NCBI RefSeq assembly: GCF_014196525.1
Contig: NZ_JACIDX010000013.1
Span: forward strand, 114,570 to 178,569
Length of the DNA stretch: 64,000 nucleotides
Source of the DNA: Novosphingobium sediminicola
Lineage (GTDB): Bacteria; Pseudomonadota; Alphaproteobacteria; Sphingomonadales; Sphingomonadaceae
Direction: 5' to 3'
A program made the translations under genes and the position numbers. This document shows positions 32,539 to 41,762 of this stretch, one piece after another. How positions within the stretch are numbered: position 1 is the stretch's first letter; each line of letters begins with the position of its first letter. The notes under the pieces were generated by a model. The model was not told the origin of the DNA, did no database searches, and saw only the letters and a list, made by a program, of their open reading frames with translations.

Positions 32539-33909
32539 TTACGCGCCCAGAATCTGCATGACCAGCGGCTGGCCAACAAGGCTGGGCGAACCTTCGAGCA
32601 AGGTCAGCGCCTTGGCCACGGCCGCTTCGGGCACTTCATGCGTGACGATGGCGACGATAACCGCGCCATCCTTGCTTGCCTGACCTTTCTGGATCAGGCT
32701 CTCGATGGAAACGCCCGCATCGCGCATCGCGGCGGTGATTTCGGCCAGCACGCCCGGACGGTCCGCCACAAGGAAGCGGATATAGGCGCGGCCAAGGCGA
32801 TGACCGGCAGGCGCCGGGGCCATGTCTTCCAGACCGTCAACCGGGATCGAGAAGGCCATGTCGGCTTCAAACCCGGTGTCCATGCCGCGCGCGATATCGA
32901 TAAGGTCGGCCACCACCGCCGAAGCGGTCGGACCATCACCCGCGCCCGCGCCCTGAAACAGCAGGCGGCCCGAGAAATTGCCTTCGACCACGACCGCATT
33001 GGTCGGGCCATCGACATGGGCCAGCAGATTGTCGAAAGGCACCAGATGGGGCGCAACGCGCTGGAACAGGCCGGGCGTGCCGTCGGGTCCGGCATCGGCC
33101 TCGGCAGTGCCGATCAGGCGGATGCAATAGCCCAGCGAATCGGCCTGCGCGATGTCAGCGGCCAGGATGCGGCTGATGCCCTGCGTGTCTACGCTGCCAA
33201 AGTCGATCTTGGCGCCAAAGGCGATGGCCGACAGGATGGACAGCTTGTGCGCGGCGTCGATGCCTTCGATGTCAAAGGTCGGGTCGGCCTCGGCATAGCC
33301 CTTGGCCTGCGCCTCGGAAAGCACCTCGGCGAAATCGCGGCCGGTGTCTTCCATCGTCGAGAGGATGTAATTGCAGGTGCCGTTGAGGATACCGTAGAGG
33401 CGCTCGACCCGGTTGGCCGCCGCGCCTTCGCGCAGCCCCTTGATGACCGGGATGCCGCCCGCCACGGCCGCCTCGAAACGCATGGCCACGCCCTGCGCTT
33501 CGGCTTCCTTGGCCAGCGCCATGCCGTGATGGGCGATCATCGCCTTGTTGGCCGTCACCAGCGCCTTGCCATGGCGAATCGCATTGCGCGCCAGCACCAG
33601 CGCCGGGCCGTCCGACCCGCCCACCAGTTCGACCACCACGTCCACATCATCGCGCGCGGCCATCGCGGTCATGTCATCTTCCCACGCATAGGGCGAGAGA
33701 TCGACGCCGCGATCCTTGCCGCGATCACGCGCGGAAACGGCGGAAACCTTGATCGGACGGCCCGCGCGGCGGGCGATCAGATCGGCATTGGCCTCCACCA
33801 GCCGAATGACGCCCGCGCCCACCGTGCCAAGGCCGGCCAGCGCAATGCGCAGCGGCGGCTTGCCGGATTGGGGCGAAAGAGCGGCGTTATCGGCGGTGTC
33901 GGTCATCAT
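32539..33909 (-). CDS. hom: Homoserine dehydrogenase
   Basis: Homoserine dehydrogenase reduces aspartate semialdehyde to homoserine, leading to threonine and methionine. The 456-residue protein has the NAD(P)-binding LAGLGTVGAGVI near residue 22, the NAIRHGKALVTANKAMIAHHG stretch, the catalytic region (DPTFDIEGIDAAHKLSILSAIAFG) and a C-terminal ACT domain (from about 355, AYIRFLVADRPGVLAEI), which would give threonine feedback in homologues. ATG 33909 has GAGGA upstream; an in-frame start nine codons earlier is less likely. Confidence 0.95.
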   Translation of the reverse strand: MMTDTADNAALSPQSGKPPLRIALAGLGTVGAGVIRLVEANADLIARRAGRPIKVSAVSARDRGKDRGVDLSPYAWEDDMTAMAARDDVDVVVELVGGSDGPALVLARNAIRHGKALVTANKAMIAHHGMALAKEAEAQGVAMRFEAAVAGGIPVIKGLREGAAANRVERLYGILNGTCNYILSTMEDTGRDFAEVLSEAQAKGYAEADPTFDIEGIDAAHKLSILSAIAFGAKIDFGSVDTQGISRILAADIAQADSLGYCIRLIGTAEADAGPDGTPGLFQRVAPHLVPFDNLLAHVDGPTNAVVVEGNFSGRLLFQGAGAGDGPTASAVVADLIDIARGMDTGFEADMAFSIPVDGLEDMAPAPAGHRLGRAYIRFLVADRPGVLAEITAAMRDAGVSIESLIQKGQASKDGAVIVAIVTHEVPEAAVAKALTLLEGSPSLVGQPLVMQILGA

Positions 33910-33964
33910 GGAATCCTCAGCTTTACGCTGGGCCACCTAGGGGGCAATTGGATTGCCATCAAGC

Positions 33965-34843
33965 CTATTTGCCCGGCTTGGCGATATCCCCGCCCCACGA
34001 AACCCGCGTGCGCGTGCAAGGCCCCAGATCGCGGCGCACCAACAGGTAATCGGCCACGGCCTGATCCTTGGCCTCCTGCGTTTCGCCCAGATTGGCCGAA
34101 GCAGGCAGCATTTCGGGCAGCGAGCAGGCCAGACGATACCATTCCAGCGTGCCCTGCGCGGGCGGGGCATTGGCCGCATCGACCACTTCGGAGAAGGACG
34201 CGCTCCAGCGCGAGGGCTGGCCTGCGCGGTGCTGGATGATGATCGCGGCAGGCGTACCCTTGGTGGTGGTCAGGAAGATCTGAGTCTCGCCCTCCCCCGC
34301 CAGATCGCCCTGCTGATAGAGCGCCATATTGATTCCCGTAATATGGGGCGGCGAATCAGGCGCGCTCAGATCGGCCAGAATCTTGCGAATCTGGGCCTCC
34401 AACGGCTGGCTCCACGGCAATTGCGCATCGGGAGAAACCAGTTGAATGTCGCCCGGCGTGGTTCCAGGGCGGGCGAAAAGCAGCACCATCTGCTTCTTTG
34501 GATTGGGAATTTTGTGGCGCGAATCGAGCCGGACATCGGCCAGATAGCGCACCGAGGCCGAAACCGAGCCGGTTCCGCTCAACAAATCAATTCCCTGCGC
34601 CTCGATATAGGCGCGCTGGACGGTGGCAAAGGGCGAAACATCCCTGGCCTCGGGCATGGGAATCACCTTTTTCAGCTCGGCAAAGACGACCAAAGGCGAT
34701 GATTCGGCCAGACCAACAAGGTCAGCATACGATTGTACGACATTTTGCGTAAGCGGGGTCTGAGCCCCTGCAGACACCGGAACAAACAGCGGCAATAGAG
34801 CCGCAAAGCAAGCCGATTTCCACCCTCGGATGCCTTGAAACAT
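33965..34843 (-). CDS. Secreted protein of unknown function
   Basis: A 292-residue protein that I do not recognise. It has a signal-peptide-like N-terminus (MFQGIRGWKSACFAALLPLFVPVSAGA) and a probable secreted body with a mix of strands and helices (VVFAELKKVIPM, VRYLADVRLDSRHKIPNPKKQMVLLFARPG) and two cysteines (in RLACSL and GPCTRT) that might form a disulfide. The start is uncertain: ATG 34843 starts the signal peptide cleanly; a longer frame begins at 34900. It is close to hom (gap of 55 bases) but may be a separate gene. Secreted sphingomonad proteins of this type are often unannotated. Confidence 0.6.
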   Translation of the reverse strand: MFQGIRGWKSACFAALLPLFVPVSAGAQTPLTQNVVQSYADLVGLAESSPLVVFAELKKVIPMPEARDVSPFATVQRAYIEAQGIDLLSGTGSVSASVRYLADVRLDSRHKIPNPKKQMVLLFARPGTTPGDIQLVSPDAQLPWSQPLEAQIRKILADLSAPDSPPHITGINMALYQQGDLAGEGETQIFLTTTKGTPAAIIIQHRAGQPSRWSASFSEVVDAANAPPAQGTLEWYRLACSLPEMLPASANLGETQEAKDQAVADYLLVRRDLGPCTRTRVSWGGDIAKPGK

Positions 34844-35188
34844 CGCGGAAAACTCCGAAAAATTCGCCATTGGCGCATAACCCCTGCAAAAGGCCCCCAA
34901 GGGTGCCCGTTAGATAGGCTTTAACACAAATGAATTTTGCCTGAACCCCACCCCCCTGCGCATAAGGCGTTGCGCCGAGTCGGCAAGGTGGCTAGGATTG
35001 GCAAAAAAGCGGACCCCCAATAAAGGGGGCCGATGCGTTCGCCGAAAGCCGACACATAAGGCATTTGGCGAATATCCGGTAAATCCGGCAGGGTGGATAT
35101 GAGCTTTTCCCCATGGACTTCGCCTTCGGGTTCGGTTCATGGTCGGCCCGGGGCTTGCCCGGGTTTTTGTATGGAGTGATGCGTCTGA
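34844..35188. other. Intergenic region between the secreted unknown and tonB
   Basis: About 345 bases with no supported gene. It includes a GGACCCCC / GGGGGCC hairpin at about 35009-35031 and a terminator-like hairpin at 35147-35168. The promoter of tonB should lie here but was not resolved; no Fur-box-like site was convincing. Confidence 0.6.
35147..35168 (+). terminator. Terminator-like hairpin in the tonB leader
   Basis: CCCGGG-(GCTTG)-CCCGGG followed by TTTTT, ending 20 bases before the tonB start codon on the same strand. No gene lies upstream on this strand, so it may act as a leader attenuator or end a small leader RNA. Confidence 0.5.
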
Positions 35189-35845
35189 ATGGCCTACGCT
35201 GATCAACAATTGAGCGGTAATCGCCTTACCGCCATTATCATCGTTGCCTTGATTCACATCGTCGTTGGTTATGCCTTGGTCTCTGGTCTTGCCTACTCGG
35301 CGGTTCAGAAGGTCATGAAAAAAGTAACGACTGTCGATATCAAGCAAGAGGAGAAACCGCCGCCACCGCCTCCGCCGCCGCCGAAGGACGCTCCGCCGCC
35401 GCCGATCGTCGCTCCGCCGCCGCCGGTGAACGTGGCGCCCGTTAGCGCGCCCGTGATCGAGACGGTTTCGGTTGCACCGCCGCCGGCGCCGCCGGCGCCT
35501 GTGTTGGCACCGCCTGCGCCTTCGGCTCCGCCGCCGCCGCGCTTTACGCCTGTTGGCGCTGCCCCCAAGGGCAACCCTGCCAACTGGGCGACGCCTGAAG
35601 ACTATCCCTCGCGCCCCCTGCGTGAAGGTGTTCAGGGCACCACTGGTTTCCGTCTGACGGTTTCCACGGATGGGCGCGTGTCGAGTTGCGAAATCACGGC
35701 CAGCTCGGGCAATGCCGAACTGGACGCTGCGACTTGCAAATACGTCACCAGCCGCGCGCGTTTCACGCCCGCCAAGGATGGCGAAGGCCAGCCCACCACC
35801 GGCGTTTATGCCAATCGCGTGAAGTGGGTCATCCCGAAGGACTGA
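35189..35845 (+). CDS. tonB: Energy transducer TonB
   Basis: TonB carries energy from the inner-membrane ExbB/ExbD complex to outer-membrane receptors. The 218-residue protein has one N-terminal membrane segment (AIIIVALIHIVVGYALVSGL), a proline-rich spacer (residues about 54-118, periplasmic) and a C-terminal TonB domain (about 135-218; VQGTTGFRLTVSTDGRVSSCEITASSG, ARFTPAKD). The next genes in the same direction are exbB, exbD and exbD. GGAG lies about 12 bases upstream of the ATG. Confidence 0.92.
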   Translation: MAYADQQLSGNRLTAIIIVALIHIVVGYALVSGLAYSAVQKVMKKVTTVDIKQEEKPPPPPPPPPKDAPPPPIVAPPPPVNVAPVSAPVIETVSVAPPPAPPAPVLAPPAPSAPPPPRFTPVGAAPKGNPANWATPEDYPSRPLREGVQGTTGFRLTVSTDGRVSSCEITASSGNAELDAATCKYVTSRARFTPAKDGEGQPTTGVYANRVKWVIPKD

Positions 35846-35939
35846 GCCACACTCCCCAGGGGATCTGCGGCATGAAGGCCCGGTCCCTACTGTAAATGAC
35901 CCTATTCTCTACTCGAGAGCCCTTTGAGAGGACCATCGC

Positions 35940-36689
35940 ATGCTTATTGACATTCTGACCGCCGCTGCTGGCGCGGCTCCGCAGAACAAGTTCGGCTTCA
36001 AGGAAGCCCTGGAACAGGGCGGTCTGATCGCTCAGTCGACCGTGACCATCATGGCGATTTTCTCGTTCGGTTCGTTCTTCGTGCTGTTCACCCGCTGGTC
36101 GGATCAGTCGAAGATCCTGAAGCAGTACAAGGCTCTGGGCACGTTCTGGAAGGCCGCTTCGCTCAAGGAAGGCGCCGCCAAGCTGGAAAAGACCAGCCCG
36201 TTCCGTGACATCGTCGAAGCCGGTATCCTGGCTGAAGAAAACCACGGCAAGATGGCTGACTCGCTTGAAGCCCACGACTGGGTTCACTCGTCGCTGGCCC
36301 GCACCGAAGCCTCGATCGGCGCGTTCCTTGCTCGCGGCCTGCCCTTCCTCGCCACCGTCGGTTCGACCGCTCCTTTCGTGGGTCTGTTCGGTACCGTGGT
36401 CGGCATCTACCGCGCTCTGATCGCCATCGGCCTGGCCGGTTCGGCCTCGATCGACAAGGTTGCCGGCCCCGTGGGTGAAGCTCTGATCATGACCGCCATC
36501 GGTCTGCTCGTCGCTGTGCCTGCCGTGCTTGCCTACAACTTCCTGCAGTCGCGCAACAAGCGCATCAACGAGCTGCTGACCGGCTTCTCGGCTGACGTGC
36601 TGGCCTACATCAACTCGAAGGGCGCCATCAAGCCCGTCGTGGCTGCTGCTCCGGTCAAGGCTGCTCCGGCTCCCGCCGCCAAGAAGTAA
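35940..36689 (+). CDS. exbB: MotA/TolQ/ExbB proton channel family protein
   Basis: A 249-residue inner-membrane protein of the ExbB/TolQ family with three membrane segments: around residues 30-55 (STVTIMAIFSFGSFFVLF), about 135-165 (LPFLATVGSTAPFVGLFGTVVGIY) and about 180-205 (IMTAIGLLVAVPAVLAYNF). The TVGSTAPFVGLFGTVVG motif is characteristic of the channel. Partner of ExbD in using proton flow to drive TonB. It lies 94 bases after tonB with a good AGGA site before the start; ExbB is preferred to TolQ because of the tonB and exbD neighbours. Confidence 0.92.
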   Translation: MLIDILTAAAGAAPQNKFGFKEALEQGGLIAQSTVTIMAIFSFGSFFVLFTRWSDQSKILKQYKALGTFWKAASLKEGAAKLEKTSPFRDIVEAGILAEENHGKMADSLEAHDWVHSSLARTEASIGAFLARGLPFLATVGSTAPFVGLFGTVVGIYRALIAIGLAGSASIDKVAGPVGEALIMTAIGLLVAVPAVLAYNFLQSRNKRINELLTGFSADVLAYINSKGAIKPVVAAAPVKAAPAPAAKK

Positions 36690-36828
36690 GACATGAGGCA
36701 GGCATCCGGGCGGCCAGTCTGCCCGGATGTACGGGAAATCATGCGCGGCATGCGGCATGATTTCCCGGCCCTCCCCTCCCCCCAATCCCTCCTCTCGAAA
36801 GAGGGCATTGCAAGAGTAGGATCATAAC

Positions 36829-37365
36829 ATGGCAATGTCTGTTGGCGGCGCGGGCGGCGAAGAAAAGCCGATGTCCGACATCAACACCACCCCTCTGGTG
36901 GACGTGATGCTGGTGCTGCTGATCATCTTCCTGATCGCAGTTCCGGTTGCGATCCAGACGATCCAGAAGCTGAAGATCCCTGTGATGGTTTCGCAGGAAT
37001 CGAAGGATAAGGTCGAAAACCTGCTGATCACGGTCAGCACCACCGACGCTGCTGGTCGCAGCGCCGGCGACCCCGGCTTCGAAGGCGCGTCGCGTGGTGG
37101 CGAATGCCGCATCTACTTCAACAACATCACCCCCGTTGACTCGACTGAATTGTACGACCAGGCGTTCAAGCGCCTTGACGACATCATCAAGCGCGAGGGC
37201 GGTGCAGAGGTGCTGCGCGATAACCCCGAAAAGGTGCCGCAGGTTCACGTTCGTGCCGACGTCGAAGCGCCTTGGCGCTGTGTCGCAGGTGCGATCTTCA
37301 ACGTGCAGCGCGCGGGTTATCCCACGGTTGGCTTCATTTCGACCCCGGTCGATCCGAACGGCTGA
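36829..37365 (+). CDS. exbD: ExbD/TolR biopolymer transport protein, longer paralogue
   Basis: A 178-residue ExbD family protein. The N-terminus carries MSDINTTPLVDVMLVLLIIFLIAVP, with the functional membrane aspartate in PLVDVML. The periplasmic part is longer than in typical ExbD (about 140 residues), with an extra Gly/Ser-rich insertion at about residues 70-95 and cysteines in ECRI and RCVA. A second, shorter ExbD gene follows after 29 bases, so the two probably form a mixed complex with ExbB. Confidence 0.92.
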   Translation: MAMSVGGAGGEEKPMSDINTTPLVDVMLVLLIIFLIAVPVAIQTIQKLKIPVMVSQESKDKVENLLITVSTTDAAGRSAGDPGFEGASRGGECRIYFNNITPVDSTELYDQAFKRLDDIIKREGGAEVLRDNPEKVPQVHVRADVEAPWRCVAGAIFNVQRAGYPTVGFISTPVDPNG

Positions 37366-37394
37366 TAAGCCCTTTAACTCAGGAGTAACATCCC

Positions 37395-37844
37395 ATGGCA
37401 ATGTCAGCTGGTAAAGACGACGGCGAGCCGATGGGCGAGATGAACACGACTCCGCTGATCGACGTTATGCTCGTTCTGCTGATCATGTTCATCATCACCA
37501 TCCCCGTGGCTACCCACGCGGTGAACATCGACCTGCCTTCGCCGCCGCCGCCGAATATGCCCAAGCCGCCGGTCGACCCGATCAAGAACAAGGTCGTGCT
37601 TACCCCGGATAACCAGATCCTGTGGAACGGCACGCCGATCGACCGCAGCGTTCTGGGCGCGAACCTCAAGGCTTCGCGCAGCATGACCCCCGAGCCCGAA
37701 CTTCAGTTCGAGCCGGATGCGCAGTCGGGCTATGAACTGGCAGCGAATGTGCTGAACATCATTAAGGCCTCGGAAGTGACGAAGTTCGGCTTCGTCGGCA
37801 ACGAGCGCTATGCCACTTTCAACAAGGCTGCCGGGGCCAAGTAA
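37395..37844 (+). CDS. exbD: ExbD/TolR biopolymer transport protein, second paralogue
   Basis: A 149-residue ExbD family protein with MGEMNTTPLIDVMLVLLIMFIITIP, again with the key aspartate, and a periplasmic domain with the PNMPKPPVDPIKNKVVLTPDNQILWNG pattern. It is the last gene of the tonB-exbB-exbD-exbD cluster. AGGAG lies upstream of the ATG, and a strong terminator follows. Confidence 0.92.
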   Translation: MAMSAGKDDGEPMGEMNTTPLIDVMLVLLIMFIITIPVATHAVNIDLPSPPPPNMPKPPVDPIKNKVVLTPDNQILWNGTPIDRSVLGANLKASRSMTPEPELQFEPDAQSGYELAANVLNIIKASEVTKFGFVGNERYATFNKAAGAK

Positions 37845-37878
37845 GGCCAAGGTACGCTGCGTTAAACGGCAAGAGAGA

Positions 37879-37905
37879 GGGGCGGAGCGATCCGCCCCTT
37901 TTTTT
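37879..37905 (+). terminator. Terminator of the tonB-exbB-exbD-exbD cluster
   Basis: Eight-base stem GGGGCGGA / TCCGCCCC with a GCGA loop, followed by seven T residues, about 35 bases behind the second exbD stop codon. Confidence 0.9.
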
Positions 37906-37923
37906 GCGCCCTGTTCCCGCGCC

Positions 37924-40329
37924 CTATTCGCCCATGGCGATGGCGGCCAGCGCCTCGGCCTCCAGCAGCAGCTCATCATCGGCGGCGCCGGCGGGCATGC
38001 TCTCGCGCCCGATCATGGTCAGCGTCGGCACGGCCAGCGGGCTGACGCGCGACAGGCGTTGATGGCGGATGGCCGATTGCGCCCGGTCCAGCACCTCGGC
38101 CACGCGGGCCACATCGGTCATCTTCTGCCGCGCATCGGCCCATGCGGCTTTGAGCAGCAAGTGGTCCGGCTCATAACGGCGCAGCACGTCATAGATGAGG
38201 TCGCTGGAGAAAGTGACCTGCCGGTTGGTCTTGCGCTTGCCCGGCATCTGCCGCTCGATCAGGCCGGAGATGACCGAAGCCTCGCGGAAGGCGCGGCGCA
38301 GCAGATAGGAATTTTCCACCCACTCGACAAATTCCTCGACCAGAATATCGGGCGAGAGCAGCGCGGCGGGGTCCTCAACGGGCCGCAGCCCCCAGACCGC
38401 CAGCGCATAATCATTGGCGACAAAGCCCAGCGGCGAAAGCCCCAACGCCTCCATCCGCCGCGTCATCAACATGCCCAGCGACTGATTCGCGGGCCAGCCT
38501 TCGAAGGTGTAGAACACGCTGTAGAACCGGTCCTGATGGGGAAAGCTCTCGACCAGCAATTCGCCCGGTCGCGGCAACACCGACACCCGCGCCTGCACGG
38601 CCAGCCATTCATGCACATCCTCGGGGAAATCATCCCAACGCGCCGGATCGTTCAGGATCGCCCGCACCCGGTCGGCCAGATGGGACGAGATGGGAATGCG
38701 CGCGCCATTATACGAAGGGATCGCCGCCGACCGCCGCGAGGCGCGCACCAGCAAGGCCCCCTCGCGCAGCGACTCGACCTCCAGATCCAGCCCGGCAAAA
38801 CGGAACGTATCGCCCGGCCCCAGCGAGGCGGCGAAGTCCTCCTCCACTCGCCCCAACGCGCGGCCATTGCGAAAGGCCACCTCGACCATATCGGCATCGA
38901 CAATGATCCCGGCATTCAACCGATAGGAGCGCGCCAGATCGGGATGGCTCAGCCGCCACAACCCATCGCGGCCATGGGTGATCCGGCGAAACCGATCGTA
39001 GGCCCGCAGCGCATAGCCCCCGTTCGAAACGAAGCCGAGCACCCGCCCCCACTCCTCCTCGCTGACATCGGCATAGGGCGCGGCGCGGCGCACCTCGGCC
39101 AGCAGGGCGGCCCCATCGAACGGCCCGGCACAGGCCAGCGCCAGCACATGCTGGGCCAGCACATCGCGGCCGCCGGGGCGCAGGTCCTCGCCATCGCGCG
39201 TGCCCGCCCGCACCGCCTCAACGGCGGCCACGGCTTCGAGAAATTCAAACCGGTTGCCGGGCACCAGCACCGCCTTGGACGGGCAATCCAGCCGGTGATT
39301 GGCCCGCCCGATCCGCTGCAACAGGCGCGACGAGCCCTTGGGCGCCCCCATCTGCACCACCAGATCAATGTCGCCCCAATCCACCCCCAGATCGAGGCTC
39401 GCAGTACAGACCAGCGCGCGCAGCCGCCCGCCCGCCATCGCCGCCTCGACCTTATGCCGCGCCTCGGCGGACAGGCTGCCATGGTGGATGCCGATGGGCA
39501 GGTTTTCCTCGTTGCGATCCCACAGCAGGCCGAACGTATATTCGGCCAGAAAGCGCGTGTTGGTGAAGATCAGCGTGGTGCGATGGGCGCGGATCAGGTC
39601 GAGGATCTGCGGCACCGCCCAACTCGCCGCATGGCCGCTCCACGGTATGCGCTGGCCCGCGGGCAGCAGGATCGAGACATCGGCGGGCGCGCCCTCCTCG
39701 CCAGCAACCAACGCCGCATCCTCGCCAATTGGAGCAAGCCAACGCGCAAAACCTACCGGGTCGGCCAGCGTAGCCGACAGGCCAATGCGCCGCATATCGG
39801 GCGCCAGGCCCTGCAAGCGGGCCAAAGACAACGCCAGCAGATCGCCCCGCTTGCCCGCCGCCATCGCGTGGATTTCGTCCACCACGACATAGCGCAGCCC
39901 CGCAAACATCGTCGCGCTTTCGGGATAGGACAGCAGCAAGGACAAAGATTCGGGCGTGGTCAGCAACACATGGGGCGGGTCATGCCTCTGCCGCGCCTTG
40001 CGGTCCGAGGATGTGTCGCCGGTGCGCGCCTCGACCCGCAGGCCCAGCCCCATCTCGGCCACCGGCGCCAACAGGCCGCGCTGAATATCATGCGCCAAGG
40101 CTTTCAGCGGCGAGACATAGAGCGTGTGCAGCCCATCCGCCAAAACGCCCTCGGCGGCATCGCACAGCGTCGGCATGAACCCGGCCAGCGTCTTGCCCGC
40201 CCCGGTGTCGGCGGCCAGCAGCACATGATGCCCCGCGCCCACCTGCGCCAGCACTTCGGCCTGATGGCGGCGGACATGCCACCCGCGCCCGGCGAACCAA
40301 TCGGCAATGCGCGGGTGAACCTGCCTCAC
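37924..40329 (-). CDS. Ligase-associated DEXH box helicase (Lhr-like)
   Basis: An 801-residue superfamily 2 helicase of the Lhr-core/ligase-associated type. Helicase motifs are in order: LAADTGAGKTLAGF (Walker A, about residue 40), SPLKAL, TTPESL, DEIH (motif II, about 150), GLSATL, TNTRFLAEY and RLLQRIGRANHR (motif VI). The C-terminal part holds Lhr-type winged-helix and associated domains. I chose the GTG at 40329, which overlaps the upstream mutase stop as GTGA; an ATG in a longer frame (40461) would read through the end of the mutase. Usual partners, an ATP-dependent ligase and a metallophosphoesterase, are not adjacent. Confidence 0.9.
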   Translation of the reverse strand: MRQVHPRIADWFAGRGWHVRRHQAEVLAQVGAGHHVLLAADTGAGKTLAGFMPTLCDAAEGVLADGLHTLYVSPLKALAHDIQRGLLAPVAEMGLGLRVEARTGDTSSDRKARQRHDPPHVLLTTPESLSLLLSYPESATMFAGLRYVVVDEIHAMAAGKRGDLLALSLARLQGLAPDMRRIGLSATLADPVGFARWLAPIGEDAALVAGEEGAPADVSILLPAGQRIPWSGHAASWAVPQILDLIRAHRTTLIFTNTRFLAEYTFGLLWDRNEENLPIGIHHGSLSAEARHKVEAAMAGGRLRALVCTASLDLGVDWGDIDLVVQMGAPKGSSRLLQRIGRANHRLDCPSKAVLVPGNRFEFLEAVAAVEAVRAGTRDGEDLRPGGRDVLAQHVLALACAGPFDGAALLAEVRRAAPYADVSEEEWGRVLGFVSNGGYALRAYDRFRRITHGRDGLWRLSHPDLARSYRLNAGIIVDADMVEVAFRNGRALGRVEEDFAASLGPGDTFRFAGLDLEVESLREGALLVRASRRSAAIPSYNGARIPISSHLADRVRAILNDPARWDDFPEDVHEWLAVQARVSVLPRPGELLVESFPHQDRFYSVFYTFEGWPANQSLGMLMTRRMEALGLSPLGFVANDYALAVWGLRPVEDPAALLSPDILVEEFVEWVENSYLLRRAFREASVISGLIERQMPGKRKTNRQVTFSSDLIYDVLRRYEPDHLLLKAAWADARQKMTDVARVAEVLDRAQSAIRHQRLSRVSPLAVPTLTMIGRESMPAGAADDELLLEAEALAAIAMGE

Positions 40330-41762
40330 CCCCGGCTCACCCCGCTTTGCGCCAGTTCTGCGTCCAGTTGCGCCACCAGCGCGGCAAGGCCAGCCTCGCT
40401 GCCGCTCTCGGCGCGGGCCACCAGCATCTCCTGCGTATTGGACGCGCGCAACAGCCACCAACCATCATCGCAAGACACGCGCAGCCCATCCATTCGGTTG
40501 ACCTGCGCCCCCTGCGCGGCCAGTCTGGCGGCCACTTCCTCAACCACCGCGCGTTTACGATCTGCGGCAACCGGAAAGCGCAATTCGGGCGTGTTGAAGC
40601 AGACCGGCAGCTCGTCGAACCAATCCGCAATAGATCCATTTCGGCGCGAAACCGCCGCCATCAGTCGCACGGCGGCATACAGCGCATCGTCGAAACCATA
40701 GAAGCGGTGCTTGTAAAAGATATGCCCCGAGGTCTCCCCAGCGAGCAAAGCGCCATTCACCTTCATTTCGGCCTTGATCAGACTATGCCCCGCAGGCCCC
40801 ATCGCGGGCACCCCGCCCAGCGCGGCGATCCGGTCGTAAACCGCCTGTGACGCTTTGACATCGCCCAGAATGACCGCGCCTGGACAATCGAGCAAAAGAT
40901 CCTGCGCCAGCAGCGCCAGCAACTGATCCCCAAGGATCGAGCGTCCCCGCCCGTCGATGACCACGATCCGGTCCGCGTCCCCGTCGAAAGCCACTCCGAA
41001 ATCGAGATGTCTGGAGGCGACCAGGGCCCGCAAGTCTGCGAGATTTGCCTCAACAGTCGGATCTGGATGGTGGTGAGGAAAATGTCCGTCAACCTGCGTG
41101 AAGAGAAGATGATGCTCTCCGGGCAAGAGCGCGGTCAGGGCCTCGATGGCAGGGCCGGCGGCGCCATTGCCCGCATCCCAGCCGATCCGAAGATCGCCCG
41201 CCTTGTCCCAAAGCCCCGGCAGCAGACCATCGACCAGCCGCGCGACATAGCCGGGCAGAATATCCTGCCCTTCCACCGCGCCGCGATGGACGAGATCACC
41301 GCCGATCCATTCACCGGCAACACCTTCTCCGGCAACACCGCTCCGCTTCGCAGCCGCCACATCCGCAGCGAGGAGCCCGATCCGCTGAATTTCGGCGCCG
41401 AACAGGGCTCCACCAAAAAATACTATCTTGAAGCCATTATCATCGCGGGGATTGTGGCTGCCAGTTACATGAATGCCGCCGTCTATCTCTTTCATTGAGG
41501 CTTCGGCGTAATAGAGCATCGGCGTGGCCCCCACCCCGATCCGCACCACATCCAGCCCGCCATCGCGCAGGCCTTCGACCAGTGCGGCCTCCAGCGCGGG
41601 CGCGCTGAGCCGCCCGTCGCGCCCAACGGCAATCCGCCGTCCGCCGCGCTCCCGCAAGGCCTGCGCCACCGCCCGGCCTATCGCATAGGCGTCATCGTCG
41701 AACAGATTGCAGCCATAGGTGCCGCGAATGTCATATTCCCGGAAGATCGCCGGATCGGTCAT
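40326..41762 (-). CDS. Phosphomannomutase/phosphoglucomutase
   Basis: A 478-residue alpha-D-phosphohexomutase that interconverts 6- and 1-phosphohexoses (mannose, glucose) for exopolysaccharide, LPS and glycogen precursors. The phosphoserine motif is TGSHNP (about residue 100), the metal-binding loop is FDGDADR (about 248), the sugar-specificity loop is GETSGH, and the C-terminal phosphate-binding loop is RASNTQEML. It starts by an ATGA overlap with the upstream J-protein gene and overlaps the helicase gene at its end. Confidence 0.9.
   Translation of the reverse strand: MTDPAIFREYDIRGTYGCNLFDDDAYAIGRAVAQALRERGGRRIAVGRDGRLSAPALEAALVEGLRDGGLDVVRIGVGATPMLYYAEASMKEIDGGIHVTGSHNPRDDNGFKIVFFGGALFGAEIQRIGLLAADVAAAKRSGVAGEGVAGEWIGGDLVHRGAVEGQDILPGYVARLVDGLLPGLWDKAGDLRIGWDAGNGAAGPAIEALTALLPGEHHLLFTQVDGHFPHHHPDPTVEANLADLRALVASRHLDFGVAFDGDADRIVVIDGRGRSILGDQLLALLAQDLLLDCPGAVILGDVKASQAVYDRIAALGGVPAMGPAGHSLIKAEMKVNGALLAGETSGHIFYKHRFYGFDDALYAAVRLMAAVSRRNGSIADWFDELPVCFNTPELRFPVAADRKRAVVEEVAARLAAQGAQVNRMDGLRVSCDDGWWLLRASNTQEMLVARAESGSEAGLAALVAQLDAELAQSGVSRG

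Noticed and set aside
34920..34936. Possible Fur box upstream of tonB (CAAATGAATTTTG)
   Set aside because: The half-sites do not line up with a single-base centre and only part of the consensus is matched.
34910..35347. A 145-codon minus-strand frame overlapping tonB
   Set aside because: It overlaps the start of tonB, has no ribosome site and no family features; most of it is the non-coding leader.
37810..40701. A 963-codon open frame on the plus strand opposite the helicase gene
   Set aside because: It is antisense to the recognised helicase and mutase genes and has shadow-like composition (many Arg, Gln, His) without motifs.
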